A stretch of 8,959 nucleotides of DNA from Acidimicrobiales bacterium (GCA_027451605.1 DAIDJA010000059.1:1-8959); one strand, 5' to 3'; numbered from the stretch's first letter, positions 1 through 6,749 are shown. The notes: generated from the letters alone by a model not told the origin. Numbers and translations: made by a program.

Positions 1-1
1 A

Positions 2-538
2 TTCATCGTCATAAAATACAGACCGATAACAAAATATTCGGCATTAACCGAATCAAATTTTCCTATCGGTATAAAAAAGTTTTACGGAATATCTTTTGTT
101 GAAATAAACAGGGGAAGTCCGGTTGAATTTGGAATCTCGTATAAACCTGATCTTTTGATAAACCTAAGCGGATTAGAGACGGGAGAGAAATTTTCGGCAG
201 TTTCTTATTCTCTTGCCGGTTACACGGGTGTATCCGAGAGTTTTCCGATTGCTTCAATGTCAGATAACCTATTGAGTTTGTATATGACCTCTTCTAAGGC
301 GACGATGCAAACCGTAATGACGTTTACGATTTCTGCCAATGATACGATAAGTTCAGTAACTTCTCTGTCTGTATCTGATTCGCATTCCGATGCAATACTG
401 CAAACCCAGGGACACGTTTATCTCAATTATAATTCGTCAAATTCTATGAAGCTATATTCTTATTCCAAGCCAAACGCTGACTGGACCGAAGTTGATCTTC
501 CGCCGCCGCCGGCTCCTTCAATAATAGCTAATTCTTAG
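2..538 (+). CDS. C-terminal part of an unrecognised protein, 5' end outside window
   Basis: The frame is open from the first bases of the window to TAG at 536-538, giving 178 visible residues. A TTG at 155 could be read as a start, but the upstream 51 codons are also open and protein-like, so the gene most likely begins outside the window. I do not recognise the family. The visible part is rich in Ser, Thr, Tyr and Asn, has alternating hydrophobic/polar stretches that suggest beta strands, and contains no Cys. It ends with a proline run (PPPPAP) before a short polar tail. There is no obvious membrane segment in the visible part. The composition would fit an exported or surface protein, but the signal-peptide end is missing, so this is inference. 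No terminator-like hairpin with a T-run follows it. Confidence 0.6.
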   Translation, partial: FIVIKYRPITKYSALTESNFPIGIKKFYGISFVEINRGSPVEFGISYKPDLLINLSGLETGEKFSAVSYSLAGYTGVSESFPIASMSDNLLSLYMTSSKATMQTVMTFTISANDTISSVTSLSVSDSHSDAILQTQGHVYLNYNSSNSMKLYSYSKPNADWTEVDLPPPPAPSIIANS

Positions 539-563
539 CTTTGCATTCTCGGCTACACATTTA

Positions 564-584
564 CTCATAAGTATTACTTATGAG
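564..584. promoter_or_regulatory. Perfect 9-bp-arm interrupted palindrome upstream of yeiH-like gene, possible operator
   Basis: The arms CTCATAAGT (564-572) and ACTTATGAG (576-584) are exact reverse complements around a 3-nt ATT centre. No T-run follows on either strand, which argues against an intrinsic terminator. The site lies 54 nt before the ATG of the YeiH-like gene. A TATTAT hexamer at 592-597 (5 of 6 matches to a -10 box) lies just downstream, so the palindrome would fill the -35/spacer region if that -10 is used. A dimeric regulator site is the simplest reading. The regulator is unknown, and the adjacent LysR protein is only one candidate. Confidence 0.45.
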
Positions 585-638
585 CTAAAAGTATTATAGG
601 TCTAGTTAATCTATATCTTTAAAACTAAAACATAGTTC

Positions 639-1841
639 ATGGATGTTTCAAAAAACGATTTATATGATTCTGACGGTGAAGAGCAATTTGACGGCGATGT
701 CGTTGAATTGGTTGAAGTTAAATCAAAAGATGAACTGGTCAAAGCTGAATTTGATGGACATCCTACCTCCCCTAAAAGTAAATACAAGAACTCATTACCA
801 CAAAGTGTTTTAAATATACCGTTAAATATACTTCCCGTAAATGTATTGCCCGGTCTCTTTCTTGTTGCTGTAGTTTCATTATTTGCATATTTTGTAGGAT
901 CCTATGCAGCCGTTATCGGAGCACCCGTTATTGCAATCATAACCGGTATGGTAATACAAGCTATAAAGCCGGTAAGCGGACGTCTGTTGCCCGGAATTAA
1001 ATTTAGTTCCAAGAGACTACTTCAGCTTGCGGTAATCCTATTGGGTACCGGGTTATCGATAAACAGTGTTATATCAATCGGAGTGAGCAGTATGCCGGTC
1101 ATGCTGGGGACTATGGCAGTAGCATTAGGGGGAGCCTATCTTAGCGGAAGGTTACTGGGTACTGACTCTGATCTAACGACCATGGTGGGGGTGGGTACCG
1201 GAATTTGCGGTGCTTCGGCAGTTGCTGTAGTGTCCGGTGTGATTGAACCCGATGATAACGATGTGTCCTATGCGATTTCGACGATATTTGTCTTTAATGT
1301 AGTGGCCGTGTTGCTTTATCCGACGATCGGTCACATGCTTCAGTTAAGCCAAAAGTCATTTGGGCTGTGGGCCGGAACCGCAATCAATGACGTATCTTCT
1401 GTGGTTGCCGCAAGCTATACCTATGGTCATGTGGCAGGAGCACATGCAGTGGTAGTCAAGCTGTCGAGAACTTTGCTAATCGTGCCGATTGCCATAGTGC
1501 TGGCATTTTTTAAAGCTTCAAAAAAGAAAAGCTTTCAAACCCTTGAAGGTCGGTCAAAAAGTAAGTTTTCAACTTTGAAAAAATCGATTCCCTGGTTTAT
1601 CGGATGGTTTATTCTGGCAATTGCAATGAGAAGCCTAAATTTAATTCCCGTTGCCGCTTCGCGTGATCTTACAAATATGTCGCAATTTCTGATAATTATG
1701 GCTCTAGCCTCAATTGGTTTGTCATCAAATTTCAAAGCGATACGGCAGACCGGGCATAAACCGTTGTTATTGGGAGCTATTTTGTGGGCTGCGGTAGGTG
1801 TTTCAAGTTTGATTTTGCAACTTGTATTTCACCAGCTGTAA
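639..1841 (+). CDS. yeiH: YeiH/UPF0324 family membrane protein (putative sulfate/sulfite exporter family)
   Basis: A 400-residue integral membrane protein of the YeiH family (Cons_hypoth698). Family members are annotated as putative sulfate exporters, and in enterobacteria yeiH is linked to the sulfite-responsive regulator YeiE. The transport substrate has not been settled. Diagnostic segments are visible: GTGICGASAVA (186-196) in a membrane segment, GTAINDVSSVVAA (246-258), KLSR (274-277) and IGLSSNFKAIR (359-369). Hydrophobic helices run from about residue 65 to the C-terminus, with a basic loop near 293-316. Before the first helix is a hydrophilic extension of about 58 residues with 14 Asp/Glu in the first 40. 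It explains the extra length over E. coli YeiH (about 350 residues). The first internal Met is residue 103, inside the membrane domain, so ATG 639 is the sensible start, although no clear Shine-Dalgarno precedes it. The last 65 nt overlap the convergent LysR gene. Confidence 0.9.
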   Translation: MDVSKNDLYDSDGEEQFDGDVVELVEVKSKDELVKAEFDGHPTSPKSKYKNSLPQSVLNIPLNILPVNVLPGLFLVAVVSLFAYFVGSYAAVIGAPVIAIITGMVIQAIKPVSGRLLPGIKFSSKRLLQLAVILLGTGLSINSVISIGVSSMPVMLGTMAVALGGAYLSGRLLGTDSDLTTMVGVGTGICGASAVAVVSGVIEPDDNDVSYAISTIFVFNVVAVLLYPTIGHMLQLSQKSFGLWAGTAINDVSSVVAASYTYGHVAGAHAVVVKLSRTLLIVPIAIVLAFFKASKKKSFQTLEGRSKSKFSTLKKSIPWFIGWFILAIAMRSLNLIPVAASRDLTNMSQFLIIMALASIGLSSNFKAIRQTGHKPLLLGAILWAAVGVSSLILQLVFHQL

Positions 1842-2757
1842 CGGTTTTTATCACCGCAGAAGTCAAAGAAATAAAATGCTCTTGAGATCTTGTTAATACC
1901 TTGTCACTTCGCCAGACGGCACGAAACTGACGCTTAAGCTCAATATTTTGCTGGTTCTTTAAATCTTTCAACTTTAATATTTTTAGCGTAGAGTTCTGTA
2001 ATTCAGTTTTAATTGCAATTTTACTTAAGATAGAAACTTCATCCGAATGCGTAATTGCCGCCTTAATTGCGGTAGTTGATGAAAGTTCGGTCGGGGCCGA
2101 CTTAAATTTCACCGAACCGAAAAGGGCGTCAAAGACTTCTCTGGTTCCCGATCCTTCTTCACGGATCACTAGATGTGAATTATATAAATCGTTGATATCG
2201 ATAAACTTACGTTTGGAAAATTTGTGTCCATTACGTACTACAACAAAAAGCTCGTCATCGCCTACAATCTTTGAGTGACATCCAAATGGTTTTGTCAAAG
2301 ACTCTACGAAACCCAGAGAGATGCTTCCAATAGTTACATTTTTTATTACCTGCATTGAATTTGTAACTTCGAGTTTAACTGCAGTCTTTTGATCGCTGTC
2401 TTTGAAGAGTTTGATGGTTTGGGGCATTATGTAATCGGCGATAGTCTGACTCGCCCCTAAGGTTAACTGGCCGTTTATATTTTCTTTGAGCGCATTAATT
2501 GTATAGTCATAGTTTTCAATTAGGTCTATTACAGTTTTTGCCCATATACAAACAGTTCTACCCGCTTCAGTCAATACGGTTCCGTTGGGGTCTCTTGAAA
2601 AAAGCTGAATTCCCATACGGGTTTCAAAATTTTTGAGTCTCATACTTACCGCAGGTTGACTCAATCCTGACATTCTTGCCGTTTTACCGATACTTTTTGT
2701 ATTTTCGAGACTTATGAGCAGCTGCAGGGAAACAATATCGGACAAGTAGTGATTCAC
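1777..2757 (-). CDS. LysR-family transcriptional regulator, CysL/YeiE-like
   Basis: A 326-residue LysR-type regulator. The N-terminal winged helix-turn-helix spans about residues 5-65, with the recognition region GLSQPAVSMRLKNFE (31-45) followed by GIQLFSR (49-55). An effector-binding domain of the type 2 periplasmic fold starts near LTLGASQTIADYIMP (98-112). The segment REEGSGTREVFD (199-210) resembles the REPGSGTRE stretch of the CysL/YeiE subgroup, which responds to sulfur-related signals. Those relatives often control YeiH-type genes, so the convergent YeiH-like neighbour supports a sulfite- or sulfur-linked role by context. The start is GTG at 2755-2757. An in-frame TAA lies 9 nt further upstream, leaving no better start. 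The tail after about residue 300 is somewhat longer than in typical members and is the part encoded opposite the 3' end of yeiH. The exact effector cannot be read from the sequence. Confidence 0.88.
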   Translation of the reverse strand: MNHYLSDIVSLQLLISLENTKSIGKTARMSGLSQPAVSMRLKNFETRMGIQLFSRDPNGTVLTEAGRTVCIWAKTVIDLIENYDYTINALKENINGQLTLGASQTIADYIMPQTIKLFKDSDQKTAVKLEVTNSMQVIKNVTIGSISLGFVESLTKPFGCHSKIVGDDELFVVVRNGHKFSKRKFIDINDLYNSHLVIREEGSGTREVFDALFGSVKFKSAPTELSSTTAIKAAITHSDEVSILSKIAIKTELQNSTLKILKLKDLKNQQNIELKRQFRAVWRSDKVLTRSQEHFISLTSAVIKTVTAGEIQVAKSNLKHLPQPTK

Positions 2758-2904
2758 GGTAATTTCTTAATCTTTGAAGTTAATTACAGTCTATAACGTT
2801 TATTTGATTGGGCCATGTTAGAAGATTTTAAACCCAGTATTTATTAAATTTGTTCCGGTACTCTGCTGTTTAAGCAGCTTTCCGCCATTAAAAATTTAAA
2901 TTTA

Positions 2905-4092
2905 TCATCGAGAGGTTTCGGTTTGGCTTAATTCATCTTCAAGTCTATTAAATATAGACAAAATTCGAGCCGTACATCCTTCAACTTTTGAAAAAGGGAA
3001 TTCATTTTGAACTTTATTTGCCAGCTCCAAAAAAATATCCTGAGATTTGGACATCTCATGCATTGAATGCCAGGAAGAGATATTTGAATTATCTGAAACC
3101 AGGGGATCAATCGGTAGCTGGGCTAGGAGAGGAACCTTTAGAGTCTGAGCCAGCCGAAGCCCACCGTCTTTTCCAAATAAATAATATTTTTGATTATGCT
3201 CGCATTGAAAATAGCTCATATTTTCAATTACTCCCACTGTCTTAATATTTGACTTCTTTGCCATTTGGGCGGTTCTGGAGGCAATTTGCTCTACCATTTC
3301 AGATGGGGTAGTGACAATTATGACTTCGGTTCTTGGCAGCATCTTTGCCAGGCCCATTTGTATATCGCCCGTGCCCGGTGGCATATCTATTATTAAGTAG
3401 TTGAGATCTTCCCATAAAACGTCTTCGAGAAAATGTTGGACCGCTCGATTCAAGATTAAACCTCTCCACATTATCGCTGAATTCTCATTTGCCAAAAATC
3501 CCATCGAAATAACGTTTAGCCTGCCGGAGTTTACCGCTTGCTGCATTGGAATTATCTTCTTGTCTTTTACTTTGAGTTCACCCGAGAGTCCCAACATTTT
3601 AGGCACGGAGAAGCCCCAAATATCTGCATCCAAGATACCGACGTTATTACCCAAATAAGCCAGGCCTAAGGCCAAATTTGTAGCTACCGATGATTTCCCC
3701 ACTCCTCCTTTCCCAGAAGAAATTGCTAAGATTCTTGTATTTAAAAGTGCCGATACGTTTACGGTATTGTTGGTCTGAGCGATTTTACGGGCTCGATCCA
3801 TCAGTGCTGACTTTGCCTCATTGGAAAGTTCCGATGTAGTCACTTTGATTTCGTTAATACTATGACGGTCTTTGATTCCGTCAATTGCCGCCACTATGTC
3901 TTCTCGAATTTTGTTTCTCAAAGGACATTTTGCCGTGGTAAGACCAACCAATACATTGACATTGAGTTCACTGTCGACAATTACATCCTGTAGCATCTTC
4001 AGCTCGACGATATCCGCATTTAGTTCAGGGTCAATTACACTTTTGAGAGATTCCAAAATCTCTTGTTTTAATGAGACTGAATCAATTGTCAT
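2905..4092 (-). CDS. mrp: Mrp/ApbC/NBP35-type Fe-S cluster carrier P-loop ATPase
   Basis: A 395-residue cytoplasmic protein of the Mrp/ApbC family, which bind and transfer Fe-S clusters as ATP-dependent dimers. The N-terminal MIP18/DUF59 domain occupies about residues 7-85, including DPELNADIVEL and a KCPLR segment near 55-59. The MinD/ParA-like domain has the deviant Walker A GKGGVGKS (127-134, signature Lys128 and Lys133), the Walker A' region DADIWGFS (155-162) and DMPPGTGD (236-243). The stretch ENMSYFQCEHN (290-300) keeps Cys297, but Asn300 replaces the second Cys of the CXXC pair that binds the cluster in E. coli-type Mrp. Actinobacterial Mrp proteins are known to lack this pair. ATG 4090-4092 lies inside the end of the upstream oxidoreductase gene (11-nt overlap), implying translational coupling. 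The MIP18 fusion, correct length and intact nucleotide motifs make the family assignment firm. Confidence 0.92.
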   Translation of the reverse strand: MTIDSVSLKQEILESLKSVIDPELNADIVELKMLQDVIVDSELNVNVLVGLTTAKCPLRNKIREDIVAAIDGIKDRHSINEIKVTTSELSNEAKSALMDRARKIAQTNNTVNVSALLNTRILAISSGKGGVGKSSVATNLALGLAYLGNNVGILDADIWGFSVPKMLGLSGELKVKDKKIIPMQQAVNSGRLNVISMGFLANENSAIMWRGLILNRAVQHFLEDVLWEDLNYLIIDMPPGTGDIQMGLAKMLPRTEVIIVTTPSEMVEQIASRTAQMAKKSNIKTVGVIENMSYFQCEHNQKYYLFGKDGGLRLAQTLKVPLLAQLPIDPLVSDNSNISSWHSMHEMSKSQDIFLELANKVQNEFPFSKVEGCTARILSIFNRLEDELSQTETSR

Positions 4093-5050
4093 TTAGCCGC
4101 CCGGCATCTGAATACTTTTCATTGACTAGAATCAGTTTTCCCAATTTACCTCCGTTTTCAAAATCACTGTAAGCCTGATAGGCATTGGTGAAGCTATATG
4201 TCTTATGAACTATCACGTCGATTTTTCCCTCTTCAATAAATTTTAAGAGCGACCGTTTAATTTGTTCGGCTACAAGCTGCTTTTCAAATTTAGTTCTGCT
4301 TCTGAGAGTCGCTCCCGTTAAGACTGCTCTTTTTTCCATTAATTTTAGAAGATTTAATTCTGCTTTGAAGCCCGCACCAACTCCGATTACAACGTAACGT
4401 CCTTCGGTTTTCAGATTTGATATCCTGTCGCTAAGCCCCTTGCCAGATATTAAATCTAAAATAACATCATATTTATTTTCGCCGATATCGGTTATAACTT
4501 GATTGGCTCCAATTTCCGTTAGCCGTGTTTTGAAGTCAAAGTTTTTTGTCAATGCAGTTACCCTACAACCATAGGCATGGGCGATTTGAATTCCGGCAGT
4601 ACCTACGCCCCCTTGAGCCCCTACAATCAGTACTTCATCTCCCGGGTTTAATTTACCTCTGATTATAAGGGCGTCAAAGGCAGTGAAAAAAGTCTCGCAA
4701 AACCCACCGGCCTTGATAGGATTAAGTCCTGCGGGAAGTTTAATGCTATATTCCGGCTCGGCAACGGCAAGTTCTGCCTGTGCACCACCACCGACGATTG
4801 ACATAATGAAGTCGCCTACTTGAAAGTCTTCCACGGCCGAACCAATGTATTTAACTTTTCCGGACAGTTCCAAACCGGGGATGTGTTGCGGCCAAGGTTT
4901 TGGCGCCGGATAACCTCCTTTTTTTTGAAGTAGATCAGCCCCGTTAATTCCGGCAGATATTACTTCCACTAACATTTGATTTTCCTTAATGACCGGAACT
5001 TCTGTTTCTTTGAAGCTTACTTCGTTATTTTCAATTATGACTGCTCTCAT
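4082..5050 (-). CDS. NAD(P)H:quinone oxidoreductase, PIG3/zeta-crystallin-like MDR family
   Basis: A 322-residue zinc-free medium-chain dehydrogenase/reductase. The N-terminal GroES-like catalytic domain (about 1-115) includes AGINGADLLQKKGGYP (33-48) and PGLELSGKV (58-66). The Rossmann domain has the nucleotide motif VGAQGGVGTAGIQIA (143-157). The late segment GATLRSRT (246-253) is typical of the PIG3-type quinone oxidoreductase subfamily. Such enzymes reduce quinones or related electrophiles with NADPH. The natural substrate cannot be deduced here. No structural-zinc Cys cluster is seen. The start is ATG 5048-5050, matching the family N-terminus MRAVII; no strong Shine-Dalgarno is visible. 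It is the first gene of a two-gene unit with mrp, with an 11-nt overlap. A hairpin terminator separates it from the acyl-CoA dehydrogenase gene upstream, so it should have its own promoter in 5051-5117, although I could not identify convincing boxes there. Confidence 0.88.
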   Translation of the reverse strand: MRAVIIENNEVSFKETEVPVIKENQMLVEVISAGINGADLLQKKGGYPAPKPWPQHIPGLELSGKVKYIGSAVEDFQVGDFIMSIVGGGAQAELAVAEPEYSIKLPAGLNPIKAGGFCETFFTAFDALIIRGKLNPGDEVLIVGAQGGVGTAGIQIAHAYGCRVTALTKNFDFKTRLTEIGANQVITDIGENKYDVILDLISGKGLSDRISNLKTEGRYVVIGVGAGFKAELNLLKLMEKRAVLTGATLRSRTKFEKQLVAEQIKRSLLKFIEEGKIDVIVHKTYSFTNAYQAYSDFENGGKLGKLILVNEKYSDAGRLNDN

Positions 5051-5117
5051 TTTTAGTAAATTAACTGTTCGAATCCAACCTATTGATTCATTGGTTATTA
5101 TTTACTTTAGCCAAAAT

Positions 5118-5153
5118 AAAAGAAGCCGACCTCAGATGAAGCCGGCTTCTTTT
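5118..5153 (-). terminator. Intrinsic terminator of the acyl-CoA dehydrogenase gene (symmetric, could work both ways)
   Basis: Perfect 11-nt arms AAAAGAAGCCG (5118-5128) and CGGCTTCTTTT (5143-5153) flank a 14-nt loop. Read on the minus strand, the GC-rich part of the stem runs into a T-rich tail (TTTTATTTT), 24 nt after the acyl-CoA dehydrogenase stop codon at 5178. The plus strand also ends in TTTTCG followed by more T, so it could stop transcription in either direction. Confidence 0.88.
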
Positions 5154-5177
5154 CGTTTATTTTTAGCAATTTTACGT

Positions 5178-6392
5178 TTAGGGTATATACAAACCGGAGA
5201 TTGCTCTGGCAATAATTAGCCTCTGAATCTCGGATGTGCCTTCGAAGATCGTATAGATCTTTGAATCTCGGTGCCATCTCTCGACCGGGTGTTCGCGAAT
5301 ATAGCCGTAGCCCCCCATTATTTGGATAGCTTCTTCGGTAACTTTAACTGCAGTCTCACCGGCAAATAATTTAGACATCGATCCTTCACCCGCCGTAAAA
5401 TCTTTCTGAGAAGCTCCCATCCAGGCAGCTCGCCATACCAGAAGTCGAGAAGCGTCGACCCGTGTTTTCATGTCGGCAAGTTTGAAGGCGATACCTTGGT
5501 TTTCGATAATCTTCCTACCGAATGCTTCTCTCTCTTTGGCATAGTCGAGAGCATATTCATACGCTGCTCTTGCAATACCGACTGCTTGGGCACCAACTGA
5601 AGGTCTCGAGGCTTCGAAAGTTCTCATTGCCGCCTGAGATGATGATCTTTTCCCCTCGCGGGCTCTGGCGAGTTTTTCGTCGAGTTTTTCTTTTCCACCC
5701 AATAGACACGAACCCGGGACTCTTACGTCATCAAGTACAACTTCGGCAGTGTGAGAGGCACGAATACCCATCTTTTTGAACTTTTGTCCCTGGGAAATTC
5801 CTTTAGTACCCGGAGGAACGATAAAACTTGCCTGGCCACGGCTCCTTAATTCTGGCTCTACCGATGCCACAACCACGTGAATATCGGCAATACCGCCGTT
5901 GGTTATCCAGGTCTTTGTACCGTTTAATACCCATTCATCTGTAGCCTCGTCATACACTGCTCTGGTTCTTAACGATGAAACGTCGCTTCCGGCATCGGGT
6001 TCTGAAACACAAAATGCTGCGAGCTGAATTTTATCGGGAGTACCGAAACATTGCGGTCCCCACTCCAACATCTGCTGGGGAGTGCCGTTTGCAGCAATAC
6101 CGGCTAAACCTAATGTAGTTCCCAGAAGTGAAAGAGTTATACCCGCATCACCCCAAGCGAGTTCTTCGTTCATTATTGGCATAAGAATGCCTGTGGGATC
6201 GAAGAAGCATTGCGCAATGAAGTCAAATGAATAAATTCCGACTTTAGCGGCCTCTTGTATTATCGGCCACGGAGTTTCTTCCCTCTCGTCCCACTCGCTT
6301 GCTGCCGGTCTTATTACGTTCTCGGCAAAGTCATGCACCCACTTTTGGAGTTGAAGTTGATCTTCATTCAGGTCCATCGAAAAGTCGCCCAT
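5178..6392 (-). CDS. Acyl-CoA dehydrogenase (FadE-like flavoprotein)
   Basis: A 404-residue FAD-dependent acyl-CoA dehydrogenase, catalysing alpha,beta-desaturation of an acyl-CoA, normally with electron transfer to ETF. Visible motifs, in order: the N-terminal helical domain with NEELAWGDAG (75-84), the FAD/substrate signature CVSEPDAGSD (128-137), WVLNGTKTWITNG (154-166), KKMGIRASHTAEVVLDDVRV (206-225), the MGGYGYIREHPVER segment (359-372) and IFEGTSEIQR (382-391), where Glu384 sits at the catalytic-base position of short/medium-chain enzymes. Between LLGG (230-233) and TFEASRP (258-264) is a charged Lys/Arg/Ser-rich insertion of roughly 15-20 residues relative to compact family members. 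Such longer forms occur in Actinobacteria as I recall. The start ATG 6390-6392 is fixed by a Shine-Dalgarno. Met6 is a less favoured alternative. Chain-length specificity cannot be judged. The gene is probably monocistronic, with its own promoter/operator and terminator. Confidence 0.94.
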   Translation of the reverse strand: MGDFSMDLNEDQLQLQKWVHDFAENVIRPAASEWDEREETPWPIIQEAAKVGIYSFDFIAQCFFDPTGILMPIMNEELAWGDAGITLSLLGTTLGLAGIAANGTPQQMLEWGPQCFGTPDKIQLAAFCVSEPDAGSDVSSLRTRAVYDEATDEWVLNGTKTWITNGGIADIHVVVASVEPELRSRGQASFIVPPGTKGISQGQKFKKMGIRASHTAEVVLDDVRVPGSCLLGGKEKLDEKLARAREGKRSSSQAAMRTFEASRPSVGAQAVGIARAAYEYALDYAKEREAFGRKIIENQGIAFKLADMKTRVDASRLLVWRAAWMGASQKDFTAGEGSMSKLFAGETAVKVTEEAIQIMGGYGYIREHPVERWHRDSKIYTIFEGTSEIQRLIIARAISGLYIP

Positions 6393-6396
6393 AAAA

Positions 6397-6403
6397 TCTC
6401 CTA
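6397..6403 (-). promoter_or_regulatory. Shine-Dalgarno of the acyl-CoA dehydrogenase gene
   Basis: On the minus strand, TAGGAGA ends 4 nt before the ATG at 6390-6392. It is the only strong Shine-Dalgarno I saw in the window. It decides for this ATG over the Met five codons later. Confidence 0.8.
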
Positions 6404-6424
6404 TTTGTTAAATATTTATTGATA

Positions 6425-6430
6425 ATTATA
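6425..6430 (-). promoter_or_regulatory. -10 box of the acyl-CoA dehydrogenase promoter
   Basis: On the minus strand, 6430 down to 6425 reads TATAAT, a perfect -10 consensus. Transcription would start near 6418-6419, giving a leader of about 26-28 nt that contains the Shine-Dalgarno. No good -35 hexamer is visible at 16-18 nt spacing. The adjacent palindrome occupies the spacer. Confidence 0.65.
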
Positions 6431-6451
6431 AGTTACCCAGCGGTAACTTAT
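6428..6451. promoter_or_regulatory. Perfect 10-bp-arm palindrome over the acyl-CoA dehydrogenase promoter, likely repressor operator
   Basis: ATAAGTTACC (6428-6437) and GGTAACTTAT (6442-6451) are exact reverse complements around CAGC. On the minus strand the last arm overlaps the -10 box by 3 nt, and the rest fills the spacer and -35 zone, so a bound dimer would block RNA polymerase. This size and symmetry fit a TetR- or FadR-type regulator of fatty-acid genes. No such regulator is in the window, so its identity is inference. The stem has no T-run after it, so it is not a terminator. Confidence 0.7.
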
Positions 6452-6503
6452 TTATTTTAGCGCATCTAATCTTGATGATTATAACTATTTAACATTTGGC
6501 ACG

Positions 6504-6534
6504 AATTGTATTATTTCAATTGAAAAATACAATT
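6504..6534. repeat. 31-nt AT-rich inverted repeat with one unpaired base
   Basis: The outer arms AATTGTATT (6504-6512) and AATACAATT (6526-6534) are exact reverse complements. The interior TTTCAATTGAAA (6514-6525) is itself a perfect palindrome, leaving only A6513 unpaired, so 15 base pairs could form. It lies mid-gap between two divergent promoters and has no T-run suited to termination and no gene ending nearby. It may be a regulator site or a cruciform-prone element. Function unknown. Confidence 0.5.
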
Positions 6535-6712
6535 TACGGGTTATTCAAATTTCGTAGAATAAATTAACCCAAAAATATAGATTTATAAATAGAAGTTGGA
6601 AGAGTTGGTCTGTATTATAGTCTTGACTTTCAACTTAAACCCGGGAAGGTTATCTTATCGGGTCTGTTTGCTCAGAAACTGTAACCGGATTTGGAATTAC
6701 TTGGAAAATTAA

Positions 6713-6742
6713 TTGATTAATGCTAACTGTTTCGTTTATAAT
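6713..6742 (+). promoter_or_regulatory. Promoter of the Phd/PIN toxin-antitoxin pair
   Basis: A -35-like TTGATT (6713-6718) and a perfect -10 TATAAT (6737-6742) are separated by 18 nt. The start of transcription would fall near 6749-6750, about 20 nt before the antitoxin ATG at 6770. Confidence 0.65.
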
Positions 6743-6749
6743 TTCAGTG

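Noticed and set aside
155..538. Complete 127-residue protein starting at TTG 155.
   Set aside because: The frame continues open to the left edge with protein-like content, so this is the tail of a longer gene rather than a short complete one.
2863..2877. Small hairpin CTGCT/AGCAG with a 5-nt loop after the mrp stop, considered as a terminator.
   Set aside because: The stem is only 5 bp and no T-run follows on the minus strand, so it is not supported as a terminator.
2892..2903. AAATTTAAATTT palindrome just after the mrp stop.
   Set aside because: It is low-complexity A/T sequence, expected by chance in this base composition, with no positional logic as an operator.
5064..5085. GTTCGAATCCAACC resembles the T-loop and 3' end of a tRNA.
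   Set aside because: The flanking bases do not form a T-stem (AACTG against CCAAC), and no anticodon or D arm can be found upstream. It overlaps the leader of the oxidoreductase gene.
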